A stretch of DNA of 64,000 bases, taken from contig JAHQIW010004269.1 in assembly GCA_019055375.1 (NCBI GenBank), positions 29,408-93,407 on the forward strand. The letters are read 5' to 3'. Source of the DNA: Parelaphostrongylus tenuis (lineage: Eukaryota; Nematoda; Chromadorea; Rhabditida; Metastrongylidae). Shown here piece after piece: positions 13,245-24,956 of this stretch. The position numbers were made by a program, and so were the translations under genes. The notes under the pieces were generated by a model. The model saw only the letters and a list, made by a program, of their open reading frames with translations. It was not told where the DNA came from and ran no database searches. Position 1 is the stretch's first letter, and the number at the start of each line of letters is the position of its first letter.

Positions 13245-13335
13245 GACAAATGAGCACCGTGGCCTCGTGATGTAGCGGCTGATACTCTGCGTTGTACCTG
13301 GAAGGTTGCAGTTCGATGCCGATCTGAAGCTTTCT
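13245..13335 (+). repeat. tRNA-derived SINE-like head
   Basis: Contains GTGGCCTCGTGATGTAGCGG followed about 35 bp later by GGTTGCAGTTCGATGCC. This arrangement resembles a Pol III A box and B box. The cloverleaf is not intact. It is read as a decayed tRNA-derived unit. Confidence 0.4.
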
Positions 13336-13489
13336 TTGCTTTATTTATTGAGCAGATGTGGCCTCTCTTGAGTTGCAAAGTTGAACATATGAATTCTGTG
13401 CTTTCATTCCTCTTTAATCGAGTGTTTCTATAGATCTCACTCGAAAACTAAATTATGTGATAACATATCTTAAACCTACCGTGAGCTCT

Positions 13490-13970
13490 TTTATAACATT
13501 TATACAGTGTTAGACAGCTGTTTTGGCATGGCAGCCACATCACTACTGCGGTACCTTTCGGTTTAGCCAATACCAAGGTGATAAACCCCTACATATAATG
13601 GAACCCACGCTTAATAACAAATCACAGCATGTTAGGTGATAAAATCACAAGAAAATACAGTGACCAACAGACGAAGTCGTAGCTGACAAAATAAACCCCA
13701 TCTTTTTATTTGACTTTTTTCTGTAGACCTCGCTTTAATCAATGACAATCTAATAACGTATCGTGAGTCTATTGTAAAGTCTGTTTTGGAATTAATAGAG
13801 TGCTAGACAGCTATTAGAGCATTACCCTCTGTGCTTTCATCTTTTTGTGGCAACACAACACAGCAAGGAAGCAGGAGCATCTCATAAATGTGTTCTGAGT
13901 CGATTGTGGCAGACTAGTCCTTCATTGAATGTGTTCATCCACATTACATCATGTTCACGAACTCTGCAGA
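13490..13970 (-). repeat. Decayed copies of the CACGGTGC-type dispersed repeat
   Basis: Two stretches (about 13490-13620 and 13770-13900) carry 'acagtgttagacagctgtt' followed by a GGTACCTTTCGGTTTAGCC-like motif. They match the family at 6540-6777 and 54400-54930. Confidence 0.4.
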
Positions 13971-14423
13971 GGATTCTGATGAGTGTTTGTCAACTTAGAT
14001 GTTCAAGGTCTTGATTGCTAAGCGTCACCAATTGCGAAAGTCCTTCCGCATTCGTCGATCAATTTAACCATCAAATCTAGACCTAACATAAATCGAGCGT
14101 CCCATATTCGGAGGCAAATACTGTTACTCTTTTAGTGAAAAGCTTAAAAGAGTGGAGTATAGTGCCAACATCTGATGATGTTTGATAAGAGCGTGAGCTC
14201 TATTCAGATCTTCTTACAGTAGACAAAAGTTAAACGTTTCCAGCTATGAAAACATGGGCGGTCGTTGACCACAAGATTTTTGCGCGGTCGATTAGATCTC
14301 AAGATCAAGTAAAGATTTTGGTTTTCTCCTGATTACAAGGGGACAAATGGAAATCGACCTCATTCGCCGGAGAGGCACATTTCATAGCAGCGTTAGGAAC
14401 CATTCAGAAGCAGAGATTTGAGG

Positions 14424-14630
14424 CTACAGCCCCGCATCACAAATTTTGAAAACACCCTTCAATAACGATGTAGCATCCAAGAAATTTGTTTTATGCCCGC
14501 TCTGTGCCTTCATTTCTACAAGAGCATCAATCGTGGGAAGCACGAAAAGCATATCAACGTGCAGAGATTTTTTTGTAGTTCCAGATTTATATGTTTTCAC
14601 TTGAAGTTTGCGTTGATCCAATGAAAACAA
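14424..14630 (-). CDS. Candidate exon or pseudogene fragment, unknown
   Basis: A 68-residue minus-strand open frame with a protein-like composition (SLDQRKLQVKTYKSG, then VDMLFVLPTIDALVEMKAQ, then a stop after KICDAGL). There is no recognised domain and no clear partner exon. It may be a captured gene fragment or a chance frame. Confidence 0.2.
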   Translation of the reverse strand: MFSLDQRKLQVKTYKSGTTKKSLHVDMLFVLPTIDALVEMKAQSGHKTNFLDATSLLKGVFKICDAGL

Positions 14631-14744
14631 TCGCTAATTGCAACAACAACATTTCAGACGCTATCAATCTCCCGCCCTTCTCCCTGCTCCGTGATCTAGC
14701 CGGTAATCCAGAACGGCGAAATTTGAAACTCGATCAAATTTATC

Positions 14745-15450
14745 TGTTAAACGATAATTTTATAAAATAAGCACATCGTTAAAAACATTGAAACTTAAGA
14801 CATCGAAAAACTTCTAATAGACTATAGAAAGAGCTCTGTCCGACGAAGTTCAAAGCTAAATCATTTCTTTCGCCCAGAGTGCCATCAAAGAAGCTTCTTC
14901 AAAACGCATATACACCATAGAGTTTTCTCAAACTTGTGTCATCGAATGAGTACTAGCACCCTAAAGAAGGAGACTTGTCCAGCAAAATTTAGCGCGGGTG
15001 AAAAATAGCATATGGTTTTCTATAACAAAGTTCTATATGGATTTCACAGCGTCATAAAAGGGAGTTGAAAATGAGGGCACGTTGAACAGTGGCCTGACAT
15101 CTCAGCTTTCGAATGGTTGCTGACCATTCTATGGAAAGTTCCTCTCCAGCGATTGAGATCGGTTTTTCATTCATTTCCCACTAAACAAAGTAAAGCAAGA
15201 TTTCCACTCTTTGTGCATTTTCACTGATAATGGAGCACTACTGTAAATTTCCCTACCGCTGTTTCTTTTAGAAATTGAGTTTCTTTCTTGATTAATGTAG
15301 ATTTGGAAGACTGATAACAATTAACTGCCAAGGTTTTGAAATACCACAGATTTTGCCCGATATATTTTCAAAACCTGGAACAAAAAGTGCTTTTCAAGAT
15401 ACACTGGGCATTTAACTCGCAGAACCTTTGCCGAAAAGGTCGAGTTCTCA
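14745..15450. repeat. Dispersed AT-rich repeat cluster
   Basis: Repeated variants of a 150-250-bp module marked by 'attga..ttcgagatttaagccatcga', then 'gagaagaactttgtccagc', then 'gtgtgaaac' and 'catataacagc'. The same module recurs at 1495-1640, 2550-2660, 17130-17350, 17760-18060, 37540-37800, 38260-39060 and 41130-41360. No coding capacity is evident. Confidence 0.5.
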
Positions 15451-15899
15451 TAAAAGTGGGAAACAAGGGCTTTAATCAGCATTTACCGAAAGCCATTCAG
15501 AGTCAGTAATGGGGATCTGTTCTATCCCATTACAAAAAAAAGTTGATCAAGCTCAATCTATTTTTGACTCTCATTTGTACGTATGTGTTGTGATCTGCTA
15601 ACATGTTTAGATTAAAGCATGCTTTATTCATACATATCCTTCATGCAGAAACCGTTAATGATTTGTGGATTCTTGTAGAAATCCTATGTCACTTTTGACC
15701 GGTTTTGCACCGCATTATATTCAAAAGTATAAGATCATTATTTTCATTCATAAAGCCCCAGCACAATGTAGGCGATGTAGCATACAGCATTGATGATGGC
15801 GAAGTGAGTATGTCAAAAATTAAACCCGACTGACCATCACCACTCATTGTTTGTAGAAAGTAGAAAACTTGTTCAAGCAGCCTTAACCGTTAGGAAAGA

Positions 15900-16130
15900 C
15901 TATAGAAATTGATGCGCCAAAGCGAACTGTGCGATATTCGTTGTTCCATTCGGGTGTTTTCCCCATTTTGCAATAATCTGAGGAATTCTTGAATTGCTTA
16001 AGAACACCATGATTTTCTCTACTCTCTCATATGTTTTTAATTCGGATATATGTGTCGTGTATATAGGAAAACGGTGCTTTACTGCGCAGTCGTTCTGAAT
16101 TTGGTAATCAAGCAATTGTCCGGAATTGCA
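15900..16130 (-). repeat. Dispersed repeat copy sharing a small open frame with 39496-39684
   Basis: The minus-strand translation contains THISELKTYERVEKIMVF. The plus strand at 39496-39684 contains THVFEPKAYERIEEILF. The nucleotide context is also alike, so the two are diverged copies of one repeat. No function is recognised. Confidence 0.45.
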
Positions 16131-16520
16131 CGGAGGTTATCACTTTAAGAATCTTTGGTTCTGATATTCCCTAGTTTTATACGACATCCAAAAGTCAATT
16201 CTTCATAGTAAACAAAAATTTCAAAACAATGAGTAATTTGCCAAAAATGGTGATGATCTATGCCGTAATTGATATCAGTTCATCGATAACCTCTTACTAT
16301 GACTAAATTTTGTCAGTTAATCGTTTATTGTAACTGCGCGCCAATAGTTTTTCCTGAAAAGCAAGCGCAAGACTGAAACCCTTGAGATGATCTAAGCTAT
16401 AGGCTGTTACTGAAGGGTGACGGCTTGATAACAATGCTGCGAAACCATTCAAATACCAATGGAAGGTATGCACGCCACACGAGAAAAGGAATCTTTATTT
16501 CAGTGTAACAGCGCAATAAA

Positions 16521-17120
16521 ATACTTTTATACCTTTCCTTCGAGTGCTTTATTAAGACCACGCTCAAATTTCAATAGATCCTTTCATTATTATTTGAGCC
16601 AACATGTCATGTGGTCTGGTAAGGGCTCTTGTACAGCCCGAGACACGTGTTTCGTCCTCACAGACTCATCAGCCGGGCAGAACCCGTCGTCTGTCGATCC
16701 TTTCATAGTCAGTTCTCTCGGGAGCGTCACACTCCTTATATATAGTTATCGACGACGTACGCTTTACACTCTATGTCAGGTGAAACATTCACCTAACACA
16801 GAGTGCTTTCGCACTCAATTGCTAGCTGGCTGGTATTTTTTATCATATTATACCTTTCCTTCGAGTGCTTTATTAAGACCACGCTCAAATTTCAATAGAT
16901 CCTTTCATTATTATTTTGGATCTATTGAAATTTGAGCGTGGTCTCAATAAAGCACTCGAAGGAAAGGTATAATATGATAAGAATACCAGCCAGCTAGCAA
17001 TCGAGTGCGAAAACACTCTGTGTTAGGTGAATGTTTCACCTGACATAGAGTGTAAAGCGTAGGTCGTCGATAACTATATATAAGGAGTGTGACGCTCCCG
17101 AGAGAACTGACTATGAAAAT
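16521..17120. mobile_element. Foldback (hairpin) element, copy 1
   Basis: Arms 16701-16902 and 16919-17118 are near-perfect inverted copies about 200 bp long around a 16-base AT-rich loop. A direct repeat of the arm end (16527-16596) lies upstream, followed by a module with GCCGGGCAGAACCCGTCGTC. A related element lies at 56945-57480. There is no coding capacity; the small open frames across it are translations of the hairpin. It is likely a non-autonomous foldback transposon and a potential source of hairpin RNA. Confidence 0.8.
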
Positions 17121-18240
17121 ACTTTTATTAAAAACACTAATGAATTCGTTGAAATTTGAGCTAACGAATATTTACTTAATTTTTTAAGGAACAGCTTTGC
17201 TCATCGAGAAATGTGTTGGCGTGAAATGACATATTTTTATTATTACAGTGTAATATAAGGGCCGTTCAAAAAATAGCATACACCGTTCAAATTTTGGTGA
17301 ATTCGGCTAGCAAATTGACTATTGAAATTTGCGCACTGAGCAAAAAATGAATTTTTTTTTGGGTACAGGTGTTAATAGATGTAATATCATATTCTCAGCA
17401 ACGATGAGCGCGCTATCTTCCGACACTTACTCCAGCTACATACTAGAATTACCTTCACATAATCCTCTATTAGAGGTGTTCAATTGTGAAAGATGTGCTT
17501 GCGGGCTAGGTTCTTCACGACAAACGATTCAGATGTGCAATAAGAGTAGAAAGCTTGTTCATTTTTGTACAAGAATGTGGTCTTACCACTAAAATATGAA
17601 GATTTTTAAAACAAGTAGTTGCCTTTTATATAAAAAAATGTTCATGAAACGTTCATTCCTAATATTCCATCCTCTACGTAACGATAAGATACGTCTGAAT
17701 CATAAACGTCGCTTATAATCAGTGATAAACTACCTATGACAAGCGGTGGAATAACATTTCAAACTTGAGATGTAATATTTATTTCGCTCTTACTGCGCTT
17801 TGTGATAAACTTTAGAAAAATCACGCATCTTATAGATTCCTCGTGATTTGTGCTATTAAATAACAAGTGAAACTTTAGTGGCGAGCTATAACGAAGTGCC
17901 AGCGAAGCAAATTGAGCAAATTGAGTGCGAAACGTAATTTTATTTCTGCCACCATAGCGTAACAAAAGATCTTCTTCACGAATCAAGCATATCCTTAGAA
18001 TCACAGAAATTCAAGCTTTCGAATGATTATCAGATGCCCAAGAGAAGACTTCTGCAGGAGGAAAAGGCCTTCGAAAATTCGTGCGCATCAGATGGTACCC
18101 TTCGTCCTCTAGCGGTCAAGTGCAGTTGCTAATGATGACGCTAATATTATACCACTGTCGCTGCAATTAAAAGTTTACTCACCCAAACTGGAGCTTTGTT
18201 GCATGGCAACGTTGAGCATGAAAGGTTGCAGATATACTAT
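17121..18240. repeat. Dispersed AT-rich repeat modules
   Basis: Modules at 17130-17350 and 17760-18060 match the family described at 14745-15450. They include 'cactcaatttgc' and 'caaagcgcagtaagag' motifs shared with 37675-37800. The open frame at 17329-17592 is unrecognised. No gene is called. Confidence 0.4.
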
Positions 18241-18291
18241 AGTTCGGCCCCAGCACGATTTCCAATTGTTTCTCTCTCGCGCAACTCTCTT

Positions 18292-18540
18292 TCATGTCAG
18301 TGGTCTGCTTCGAGCCTGATTACGCAACACGCAAAACCTATTCCGTGAAACCAAACTCGTTTGCATCTGCGGGTGCATATGGTTGACGTTAGCCACAACC
18401 ACGTTCGCCCATCTTGTGAGTGGTTTTCCAGGGAGACGTTTGCATTCTTTTGAAGTCCATTCCACTGTTCTTTCCAGAGACATTTTTAGACACTTTATTA
18501 ATAGATCTTTGCAGCGTTTTTTCATTGCGCGGATAGCAGT
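18292..18540 (-). mobile_element. RTE retrotransposon C-terminal fragment (second family)
   Basis: The minus-strand frame contains a lysine/arginine-rich stretch ending in KRLPGKPLTRWANVV. This is a version of the K-R-x-P-G-R-P-x-T-R-W tail found in RTE proteins. Only the 3' end is present, and it is diverged from the copy at 34314-36400. Confidence 0.65.
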
Positions 18541-18569
18541 ACTTCTAGCAGTGAATTCGTTTTTCTTCG

Positions 18570-19065
18570 TCATCTATATATATAGGTCGTATAGGTCATC
18601 TATATATATAGGTCCATATAAGTCGTATAATACCCAAAGGGCGCTCGTTGTTAACTGCTGGAGTTAGTGTGAGCCTAGCTCGGCTTCGAGCGCATAGCGA
18701 CAAGCATCCCAACTACCCGGTCTCAGCGCCACTTTCATGGTTTAGTTCGAGTTTTTTTTTCTGAGTTTAGTTTTAGAGACGTTACAAGACTGATCACCAA
18801 TGGTTAATAGCACTTTTACCAACTTTAATCGGTAAATCGCATTTGTCATCCTTTTCGAAGAAGGAGCTTGGAAAGCTCATCACGTTATTTTCCAAATCTG
18901 CAGTGTCTTTGATGTCAATCTCAATAAAATCGACTGCGGCTGAATCAAATTGAGATTAGTGAAAAAATGCAAAAGGAAATAGTCACAAGAGCTTAACGGA
19001 GGCAATACGAAATGCCGTTGATATTATGCACACAAAAATTTCTAAAGCCTTCTCAAGCGTGAAAG
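18570..19065. other. No recognised feature apart from a short TATATA duplication
   Basis: A short direct duplication ('catctatatatataggtc') occurs at 18570-18615. The rest is AT-rich and unassigned. Confidence 0.4.
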
Positions 19066-19071
19066 GGAGGC

Positions 19072-19300
19072 TCTGTGGCCGAGTGATGTGATGCACATCA
19101 CGGCGCGCGTAAAGGCTTGCTCCCCCCCTTCCCCTTCCCCCTCCCAACACCATTCGACAGTCATCGAAAGTCCCATGGAACGCCACAGCCAGGCTATTTT
19201 CGAGAATGCAAAGAAACGTACTCAAGCAGTATCCTACGACGCCCAAGAAAAAGGTAGAAAACGAATTGAATGCTAGAAGTACTGGGGTTCGCACAGACGG
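19072..19300 (+). repeat. tRNA-derived SINE, copy 1
   Basis: Begins with CTCTGTGGCCGAGTGATG, a tRNA-Leu/Ser-like head. A C-rich spacer follows, then a body with GGAACGCCACAGCC, GAATGCAAAGAAACG and GAATGCTAGAAGTACTGGGG. The same order of motifs occurs inverted at 58580-58805. Two diverged copies with the same head and body support a SINE family. The open frame it contains (from 19174) is incidental. Confidence 0.6.
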
Positions 19301-19363
19301 CGTCAGCTTGGAGCAGGCGCCGTGGTGGTGTGAGCGATTCTCGCCGCATCTCAGTGGCAAATT

Positions 19364-19843
19364 TTAAGTCAAGAAGTCCAACCCTTTCTCGTAAATTTCC
19401 AATACTCTCAACTTGGCAGTTCTTCTAGTTATTGATTTTTCAGTGAATTGTGGTATCGCTGGTTTTGAATCTTGGACAAGTTCTTTCTTTTGTACACTCT
19501 CCATGAAATGAACAGGAGCAGTGTCAGAGAGAATTTTTGCATGTGCAAATTTTATGCTACTAGTATCCATTCAGATATTATTTGTTGCTTGAATTGAACT
19601 TCTTGTTCTATTTGTGTTTCCTTCACTTTGCACGATGACCTCGATCTAACATTGCTTTGAGAACCGAGGTTGCTTTTAGTGTTAGCCAAATCATCGTATA
19701 AACTTATCCGAGAAGAATTCCTTTTTGCTAAACATCGAGCATAAGGAACAAAATGTTGCGCTGCATGAAATTGATGAATTCTAGTAGTTACTAACGCCTC
19801 ATGTTTTCGTATTTCCTCGGCAATCTCCTTCCTTTTCACTAAA
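19364..19843 (-). pseudogene. Coding-like exon of unknown protein with a frameshift
   Basis: On the minus strand an acceptor (CTTTTTAG) precedes an open frame starting KRKEIAEEIRKHEALVTTR and running about 95 residues to WILVA-stop at about 19552. A second frame, overlapping at 19552-19570, continues with KFAHAKILSDTAPVHF and ends LEIYEKGLDFLT-stop at 19364. Joined by a +1 shift they would give about 160 residues, basic and helix-rich, with AT-biased codons typical of nematode genes. I do not recognise the family. It lies inside element A, so it may be a captured and broken gene fragment. The frameshift could also be a sequence error. Confidence 0.4.
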
Positions 19844-19984
19844 AAGCAATGTTAAAGTCCGCATAGTTACTTGTCAGAACGCTGTTTAGTAAGTTCCGAC
19901 AAAGAAGCCTCGACGACAGTACGAGATAACTAGTCTTTGAGGAGTTTCTCATTTGAGAGAGCCTTGCTAGTTTTCACTTTTCTC

Positions 19985-21350
19985 ATCATTACTGTAAAGT
20001 TTTTGAGCCGGAGAAGAGTGATAAGAGACTGGAATCGGCGCGAACGCAAATGATTTTTAGAATTTGCTTATGATAAATGCCTTCCTTCTCTATTGTTCTA
20101 GTAGTAGTGTTGTTTGATGCAGTGATTGAAAAATAGTTGTATTCGTTTCGTTACTATAATGTCTTGTTTTGCTGTTATCACCTTGATACTGTTGATCTAG
20201 AGTTTTTTAGGAGACATGGATGTGGGCTGGAAATTAGAGACGCTAGGGTCGCGTTTGAAGAAGAGCATGCAACCAAAAAATGGGTTCCGGTAATTTTTTC
20301 CTATTCACTTTCTATAATCTAGTAGTTTTATATAATCATTGATTTTCATTTAACAGTCGCTTACCTTTTCACTATATGCCATGCGTCTCCACGCGGTTTC
20401 TAATGTCACTGTAGACTTTTGAGTTCGAGGAGGAAGTGCGAATAATTGAGGAAGTTATGAGAGCAGACGGCACTGATGTTTTGAGGAGAGTAATCTTCAT
20501 TCCTTGCACTTCCATCTCTCTGTTGTTTTGCATGACCAGTGTGAATGCTTTGCTGTTTTCATACCATTAGTAAGAAAGGGTGCTGTTTATAATGTAAATA
20601 CTGCTTCACCTCTAATGTTATTTGCTTTGTTTGAACAAAACCGCATTTTTTTTCTAACTAGGCGGATTCCACTACTAGCTTAATTCGTTTTTTATCTCTT
20701 TCATCGACGTCGTAGAATTCTAGACGAGAACATCTCCTCAAAATCATGAGGACAGATATGCTAAAGCGTTTCGTAGGACGTCTGTCATTGGTTGTCGGAT
20801 TACTGGGTAGGGCGGAGAATAAGCGCTAGTGCAGATCAATATGATTGTAGATAATTTGATACTGGAGGAGAGCAAATCGCAAACCGATTGAAATTTATAA
20901 GAATGCAAATGTTTGTAAAAAACTGATGCCGGTAATTGTTCCGTTTTGTTCTCTTCTTATCATATTGCGTATGACCATAGATAAATGCTCATCATATGCC
21001 TTGCAGTCGGCACCCACTTCCTATTTTCAACTGTTCTTGATGCTTTTGCATACTTTTGAAACTCGAGAAGGAGTTGAAGGTGGCAAAAGCTTTAAAAACA
21101 TTGAAAGCTCCGACGTCGAAGAGAACTGAAAATGATATTTCAGATTTCTATAATTTTCATCTTGTGTAATAAATGGGTAGACACGAATTGTTTGTGTCTT
21201 TTCTTAACACTTTCCTTATATACTCGTGCTTTTCTTCGTGTTATTTTTGCTTTAGCTATTATTGTAGAGTTTTGAGTTTTAGGTGGCAGTGAAACGAGAG
21301 GCGAATGAAGAGGCTGAGCGAGGAAATTGCGCTGAAGAGAAATCGATGGT
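19985..21350 (+). CDS. Candidate tandem 66-nt exons, charged helical protein, partly decayed
   Basis: Three segments, each preceded by a GTAGA..TTTTGAG-like run, are open for exactly 66 nt. These are 20424-20489 (FEEEVRIIEEVMRADG..), 21068-21133 (KELKVAKALKTLKAP..) and 21283-21348 (VAVKREANEEAERGN..). The first and third end at a GTAAT donor; the second has GATAT at the same place, a lost donor. A possible fourth unit lies at 20008, and a 79-nt segment with a GTAATT donor at 20211-20289. The intervening DNA shares T-rich and 'catatgcc' motifs, suggesting tandem duplication of an exon plus intron. The encoded helices are acidic and lysine-rich. No family is recognised, and no start or stop is assigned. 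Confidence 0.3.
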
Positions 21351-21559
21351 AATTTTTGTGCCTTTTACGGTGAATCTTTTCGTTATTTTAGATCACCTGT
21401 ATCGTCTGCTCTCCCTTTGATCTTTGAATATCTCCAGCAGCCACCAATGAGACTCCTACATTTCCCCATTGCGTGCAAGAGTATCCCCACTGAAAATAAT
21501 GGCTGGACAGATTCGCTGAACAATACATATTTTTTCTAGACTTTCATAAAGACAGCGGA

Positions 21560-23340
21560 TTATCGCGTCGGTGATCATCCTGTGGTGCACTTGGGGTAAT
21601 GTTCAATTCAATCAGTGACGGCTCTATCCACCGGCTGTCGTCAACGAACATTACGTTGTGTCCAGCCCACCATATCTTCGACAGCCTAGCGTGCATCATG
21701 ATAACCTTGATTCTGGTCGTTGGAATGAATCAGAATCTCGAATCCTTCTCATTTTTGACATGCGAAATATTTCTAGCTTTGGCGAGTTGCATGTTCGATA
21801 ACACCAAATTACCTGCTTATGTAGCAAACACGTTTCTGTTGCAAACGTTGAGACAGGGATGATTGTTGAGTCAAAAAGGTGGGCACGGAGTCGATTGTTT
21901 TTTGTCTCCTTCACTGCACCTTCGACGCTTTTGAACGCTCCCCAGCCCCTCATTTCCTCTTCCCGAACTCTGGAGCAGATTGTTCATCATGTTGACCATA
22001 CAATCGAGGCGTAGGTAACTGAAACGTTCGGAAATATACGTCCGTTGAGCGCTAAACGGGGATATGAAACCCACGCATTCGTCATGAACATCGTTTTCTC
22101 AGATCTGGTCGAAAACCAACTTTTTCACACGTATTGTCGCATTCGGTGAGCAATTTTTCCACCTAGCTTATGCTCGCTATTATGAGAGCATTTTCATTAA
22201 CTAAGCGAGGAGGTGTATTTGCGTGCCATAGTTTTTCACTCCCATGCTGCCTCATCTTAGTGTTCTCCTGCCGTTATGGGAGGGTAATGGTGAACAATTT
22301 TGACAAAATGGTACCGCCTTGTCTAACAACTCTTATTACGGCGAATGTGGCATAGTTATAAATTGGATATAATTTGTTGTGAGAATTTTATGTAGCGCAC
22401 GAAATCGTTATGTACATAGTAATAAATGCTCTGGCTTCTCAAAGGTTTTCTGATGAATTTGGGAGACAGGTCTTGTAATTTTGAGAGTCTCAGTGAGCCT
22501 TGTTGTTATGTTAATCTGGTCTGCAGTGTTGAATTTTTTCAGTAATTTTGCTGTTCTGCTCATAAAGCAAGCAAATTAGGCAAAAATTAACGATGTTAAG
22601 ATGGTCTCTCTTTCTATACAATATCATCTTTTTTAGTTTTCCAGTGAGGGAACCGTACAATCTGACTAACGAGTGATGAGCCGGGTCAGTGTGGTGATGA
22701 CAACCAGCAAGAGCTTATTGGGGTGCCCTGGTCTTATATCTGGAACAGGTGTTGCTCCTTTCTTGAGCAGCGAGATAGCGTGTAGAACTTTGAATGGGAA
22801 AATTTGTTTTTTTTTATACTATGTGATGCTAAGAAGACCTAACTATTGATGATAACCTGATAGCAACCGTTTGACATTCTCCATTTCTATTTAAGAAACT
22901 GCAATTTTCCATCCTTTCTCTCCAAGATCTTCGTTTATTTTGTCTTTGCAGCGCTTTGCAAGTTCGGTTTGCCTGTAGGACGTGCGAATTCACGTTGGCG
23001 TATCAGCTCTAGTGTTTGTGGTGACAAACGTCTACTGGTGAATTTTGAACTTTCGGTTTTCACAAAGCTAGCGTCAAAACGGCAGATGGGCCGCGCTTGT
23101 TCCATTCTTCGTCGATATTGTCGGCGAAGGTATCTTCCAAAGAACCCACTAGTGACTACTATACATCCAAGATTGTGAGAGTTGCAAAAATTTGTTGCTT
23201 GATTTTAGCAGCTCCCTGTCCTTTTCGCGAAAAATGAAATGGTTCTCAAAGGAGGTGATGATGTGGTCACGTGTAGAGTTCGAACAACTACAACATTGGT
23301 TACACTGAACCTCTGATTCTTATAAGATGTAGACCGTTTC
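21560..23340 (-). mobile_element. Degenerate RTE retrotransposon copy
   Basis: Follows the plus-strand order of 34420-36300 with many substitutions and gaps. Near 21620 'ccaccggctgtcgtcaacg' matches the C-terminal coding region. Near 22260-22340 the ATGGTACCGCCTTGTC stretch matches the RT region. Near 22985-23160 'cacgttggcgtatcagctc' and 'tcttcgtcgatattgtcgg' match the linker between endonuclease and RT. All frames are broken. It sits inside element A. Confidence 0.75.
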
Positions 23341-23640
23341 ATTACGGTACTCTTCAATGGTAGACTCGCACGCCCAGCACTAAGAGTTGGACCCTGGAAT
23401 AGTGAGTTAACATAAAAGTTTTGGTCGTCACAATAAAACCAATGGGGCTTTCACATTGCTCGTTTCATTCTGGCTTGCCTGTAACAATGTGAAATTCTTC
23501 AGATGTTTTCTGGCTAAAAATTTTGCGTTAATATTCAGTGATGACCATGAATAATGCATGCCCCTCTCTGAAGAGCTATTCCACGTCTAGGAGGAACGAT
23601 TCGCATTGGTCGCTGCTGTAACTTAACCGGCTGCCTACCA

Positions 23641-23790
23641 CCGCCCCCCCCCCCCAAGCCGACCCTCTACCGTAATGTGCCCCACCCCTGGCCCCTCTCC
23701 CACCAGTCACGTCCGTCCTTTGATATATGATCACGATAATGCTTGCGATGGTAGTGGAAGTGATGGTAGTGATAGTGATGATAGTGATAG
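23641..23790. repeat. C-rich run and GATAGT/GATGGTAGT simple repeat
   Basis: A run of thirteen C lies at about 23644-23656, in a C-rich stretch. A GATGGTAGTG/GATAGTGATG imperfect repeat follows at 23743-23790. Both are low complexity and explain the histidine-rich chance frames there. Confidence 0.7.
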
Positions 23791-23817
23791 TTGCACGCAT
23801 GGCTGCTACAGCTGCTC

Positions 23818-24956
23818 GCTGCATCGCTCCTCCCGAGGCTAAGTGCAACAACCTTCACGCTACAATATTGCATTCGTACAATCAGTAGACTGTTTTCAGG
23901 TGATAGCCATCATCCCTCTGAAGCAAATCAAGAAGCAATCATGAACTTACGGAGCACGCGTGGCTGTTCCAATATTGATTATGAAAATAGAACACATTAT
24001 TCCAACTTTATTCTTGTGTACGTGGACTTTCGCGCTGATGAAAACTCCATTTGAAAAAGTTATGGAGAGAAAATAGACATATCATAGACTTTCTCACTAA
24101 TTTATTGTGACAGGAGCATTCATTGACGAAGATATCAATAATAATCAACATTTTGCTGTCCTCATAAGCCAGGTCCTGAAATATTGATCAAAATTCGGTT
24201 TCGATGGACATTTCGTTTTGTTCTTACAAACTCCGCCTTTCTAGCTGACAAGCGTTTTCCTTGTTAAAATTCAGCCAGTGACTTTTCCTTGTTAAAATTA
24301 AGCTAGTGACCTAGCCTCGCACCGCAGTATCTAACAATCTTTATGAAAATCAATTCACCTATCTCAAAGTGCCAAAAAGGCTCGGTATACTTACGGTGGT
24401 CTGTTTTACATGCAATTGGACTACTCACAAGTTGTTCTTACGATAACACGAATTGAATTCCATACAGATTGATAATTCAATCTGTTAGAAAACGTCTACG
24501 AGTGATGGTTGAATATCCTTTCTTTAGAGTACTTTCTGGAAAGTGTGGTTTTACTGAAAACATCAGGAATTTGAAATTTGGAGGCAAGTACCTATCAAAT
24601 TTCAGTTCCTTAATGTTAGACGAAGACAAATAAATATTTGACCCCATTCGTTGCTTAAGTACTAATCTTCAGAGTGTTACTAATCATTCGAAAACTTAAG
24701 TCTTTGGCACAACTGATTTTTAGAGAATTCTTCCATAACGCTTCAACGAAAAAGAAAAATATTTCTGTTTCACTCACGCGTTTGTTCTCGCAAGAATGAG
24801 ATCTTTCCCAATAATCATTTGATAGCATCGGATTTGACGATTCCAACGCCTTGCTTATTTTACGAAAAGATCGTTCCTTTGCAATGCAGCGGGGAAAATA
24901 AGACAGATTCACTTACGCGAGCAAGTGCATTTTAGCTAATTTAGGGCGTGAGGGAG
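23818..24956. mobile_element. Element A right subterminal region, colinear with element B core
   Basis: Matches 49282-50380 of element B at roughly 90-95% with small indels. A frame reading GDSHHPSEANQEA..MNLRST (23899-24054) stays open in both copies, but several differences change amino acids. Coding function is therefore not supported. Confidence 0.7.

Noticed and set aside
23576..23873. Histidine/threonine-rich small proteins near the C run
   Set aside because: They come from the GATAGT simple repeat and C-rich low-complexity DNA, not from a gene.
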